A stretch of 6,761 nt of DNA from Candidatus Omnitrophota bacterium. GTDB taxonomy: Bacteria > Omnitrophota > Gorgyraeia > Gygaellales > Profunditerraquicolaceae. The stretch is taken from assembly GCA_028687525.1 (NCBI GenBank), contig JAQTZX010000079.1, forward strand, positions 1-6,761, written 5' to 3'. The notes under the pieces were generated by a model, which worked only from the letters and a program-made list of their open reading frames with translations, ran no database searches and was not told where the DNA came from. The translations under genes and the position numbers were made by a program. Shown here in pieces: positions 5,748 to 6,761 of the stretch. How positions within the stretch are numbered: position 1 is the first letter of the stretch; the number at the start of each line of letters is the position of its first letter.

Positions 5748-6050
5748 ATGCCTCATTTTGGAACGCCATTTTCCGGATTGAAAAATGAACGCAAAGTTAC
5801 GCATGAAGAATTAGTGCGCGCGATACGTTTTATGGTAGCCGCGGAGTACGAGGCGATACAACTCTATGTACAACTGGCCGAGTCGACCGATAATAAGCTG
5901 GCCCAAGAGGTTTTGAAAGACATAGCTGATGAAGAGAAGGTCCATGCCGGCGAATTCCTCAGGCTCCTTAAAGAACTGGCTCCGGATGAAGAGAAGTTCT
6001 ATAAGGAAGGAGCTGGAGAGGTGGCAGAGGAGATCAAAAAGATCAAATAA
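5748..6050 (+). CDS. ferritin-like protein of the encapsulated-ferritin/rubrerythrin type
   Basis: A 100-residue, two-helix, mostly charged protein. After a short N-terminal leader (FGTPFSGL), helix 1 carries AAEYEAIQLY with E33, and helix 2 carries DEEKVHAGEF with E63-x-x-H66. This Glu plus ExxH pattern and short length match the encapsulated ferritin (EncFtn) family and the ferritin-like domain fused to some archaeal encapsulins, rather than four-helix ferritin. In EncFtn these residues form an inter-subunit ferroxidase site, and the protein oxidises Fe2+, in known cases inside an encapsulin shell. No shell gene lies in the window, and I see no encapsulin targeting peptide at the lysine-rich C-terminus. 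No rubredoxin-type CxxC pair is present, so it is not a classical rubrerythrin. It directly precedes feoA, consistent with iron handling. Confidence 0.86.
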   Translation: MPHFGTPFSGLKNERKVTHEELVRAIRFMVAAEYEAIQLYVQLAESTDNKLAQEVLKDIADEEKVHAGEFLRLLKELAPDEEKFYKEGAGEVAEEIKKIK

Positions 6051-6062
6051 TATTTTATTCAA

Positions 6063-6296
6063 ATGATCATAGATTTAACCCAAATGCAGCCGGGAGAGAC
6101 CGGAATAGTGAAAGAGATCCAGGGGGGGCAGGGGTTCGTACGAAAGTTACACAGTATGGGTTTAAGGCCGGAAAAGAAGATAACGAAGGTAAGTTCTCAT
6201 TTCTGGCGCGGCCCCCAGACTGTAGAGGTGGATGATATGCAGATCGCGGTCGGCTTCGGTATGGCCAAAAGGATATTCGTCGAGGTTGAAAGATGA
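6063..6296 (+). CDS. feoA: FeoA, ferrous iron transport accessory protein
   Basis: A 77-residue SH3-like protein of the FeoA family, which binds the cytoplasmic side of the FeoB ferrous iron transporter and supports its activity. Typical elements are MQPGETGIVKEIQGG, the V-x-K-L-x-x-MGLRPE turn, and a C-terminal strand ending AKRIFVEVER. Length is normal for stand-alone FeoA. The stop overlaps the feoB start (ATGA), the usual arrangement. The ATG at 6063 follows an A/T-rich stretch with no recognisable Shine-Dalgarno, unlike most genes here; starting at the next ATG (6084) would remove the first strand, so 6063 is kept. Confidence 0.93.
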   Translation: MIIDLTQMQPGETGIVKEIQGGQGFVRKLHSMGLRPEKKITKVSSHFWRGPQTVEVDDMQIAVGFGMAKRIFVEVER

Positions 6297-6761
6297 ATAT
6301 AAGCAGTATTTTGTTGATGGGCAACCCGAACGTCGGCAAAAGCGCGGTGTTTTCCCGGCTGACCGGGGCGCAGGTGATGATTTCCAATTATCCGGGAACA
6401 ACCGTTGAATTTACTCAGGGTAAGATCAAGCTGGGTAAAGATACTGTTGTGATCGTGGATGTGCCGGGGACCTACACTCTGGAAGCGACCTGTAAAGCCG
6501 AAGATGTGGCCTGCCGGATGGTGCAGGAAGGCGGTGTGGTTATTAATATTGTCGATGCCACAAATTTGGAGAAAAATATTCATTTGACCTTACAATTATT
6601 GGAGAGAGAAATTCCGGTTATCGTGGCTTTGAATATGTGGGATGATACCAAACACCGGGGGATTTATATCGATGTTAAAAAACTGGAAGAACATTTGGGA
6701 GTGCCCGTAGTCCCGGTGTGCGGCTTAACCGGAGAGGGTATCAAAGAATTAGTCCGGCGTC
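6293..6761 (+). CDS. feoB: FeoB ferrous iron transporter, N-terminal G domain (3' end outside window)
   Basis: The frame starts at an ATG overlapping the feoA stop and stays open for 156 codons to the window end. It shows the GTPase motifs of FeoB in order: G1 GNPNVGKS at 10-17, G2 within YPGTTVE (T36/T37), G3 DVPGTY at 56-61, G4 NMWD at 114-117, and a G5-like CGLTGEG at 143-149. FeoB imports Fe2+ across the inner membrane, with this cytoplasmic GTP-binding domain and a linker controlling a polytopic membrane part that lies beyond the window. Two cysteines (C67, C74) lie just after G3 in the switch II region, where the E. coli protein has a different sequence. Whether the gene is intact downstream cannot be seen. 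Confidence 0.95.
   Translation, partial: MNISSILLMGNPNVGKSAVFSRLTGAQVMISNYPGTTVEFTQGKIKLGKDTVVIVDVPGTYTLEATCKAEDVACRMVQEGGVVINIVDATNLEKNIHLTLQLLEREIPVIVALNMWDDTKHRGIYIDVKKLEEHLGVPVVPVCGLTGEGIKELVRR

Noticed and set aside
6048..6053. TAATAT as a -10 promoter element for feoA
   Set aside because: It lies only nine bases from the start codon and no -35-like element is found at the right distance.
6044..6067. Possible Fur-like box before feoA
   Set aside because: The A/T-rich stretch matches one half of the Fur consensus only partly and the other half poorly, so it cannot be told from background A/T content.
6197..6583. Minus-strand open frame of 128 codons over feoA/feoB
   Set aside because: It is antisense to the feoB GTPase motifs and has no recognisable features.

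Overview
The window is a tightly packed, single-direction (+) gene block with moderate base composition, almost no intergenic space and many stop/start overlaps. The content points to an anaerobic bacterium, or a microbe with strongly iron-sulfur-dependent metabolism: two MinD-type ATPases of the ferredoxin-insertion family, an IscU/NifU-N type Fe-S scaffold, an Mrp/NBP35 ATPase, a MetV-type protein of the methyl-tetrahydrofolate branch, a radical SAM enzyme and a ferrous iron importer (FeoAB). I cannot assign a taxon from the sequence. The gene style would fit uncultivated anaerobic lineages such as Omnitrophota or Desulfobacterota-like groups, but that is only a guess.

Region 1 (1-3123) is a putative Fe-S/cofactor maturation block. 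It holds the C-terminal end of one MinD-like ATPase, a complete MinD-like ATPase with an inserted 2[4Fe-4S] ferredoxin domain, a possible 14-residue coupling mini-ORF, an IscU-like scaffold, a MetV homologue and an Mrp-type Fe-S carrier ATPase. Region 2 (3120-3911) is a radical SAM protein of the COG0731 type whose start overlaps the mrp stop.

Region 3 (3954-5723) follows a 42-base gap with a strong Shine-Dalgarno sequence. It holds a ZIP-family metal transporter, a metallo-beta-lactamase-fold protein with an altered metal motif, and a DsrE-like small sulfur-transfer protein. Region 4 (5748-6761) is iron handling: an encapsulated-ferritin-like small protein, FeoA, and the N-terminal G domain of FeoB, which runs off the window end.

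Taken together the genes cover metal import (ZIP, FeoAB), iron storage or oxidation (ferritin-like), sulfur handling (DsrE-like), cluster assembly and delivery (IscU-like, Mrp, MinD-ferredoxin ATPases) and likely client proteins (MetV, radical SAM). That functional link is an inference from gene order and family knowledge. No rRNA, tRNA, CRISPR array, insertion sequence, convincing terminator or promoter was seen, and no stretch over about 50 bases lacks a gene.
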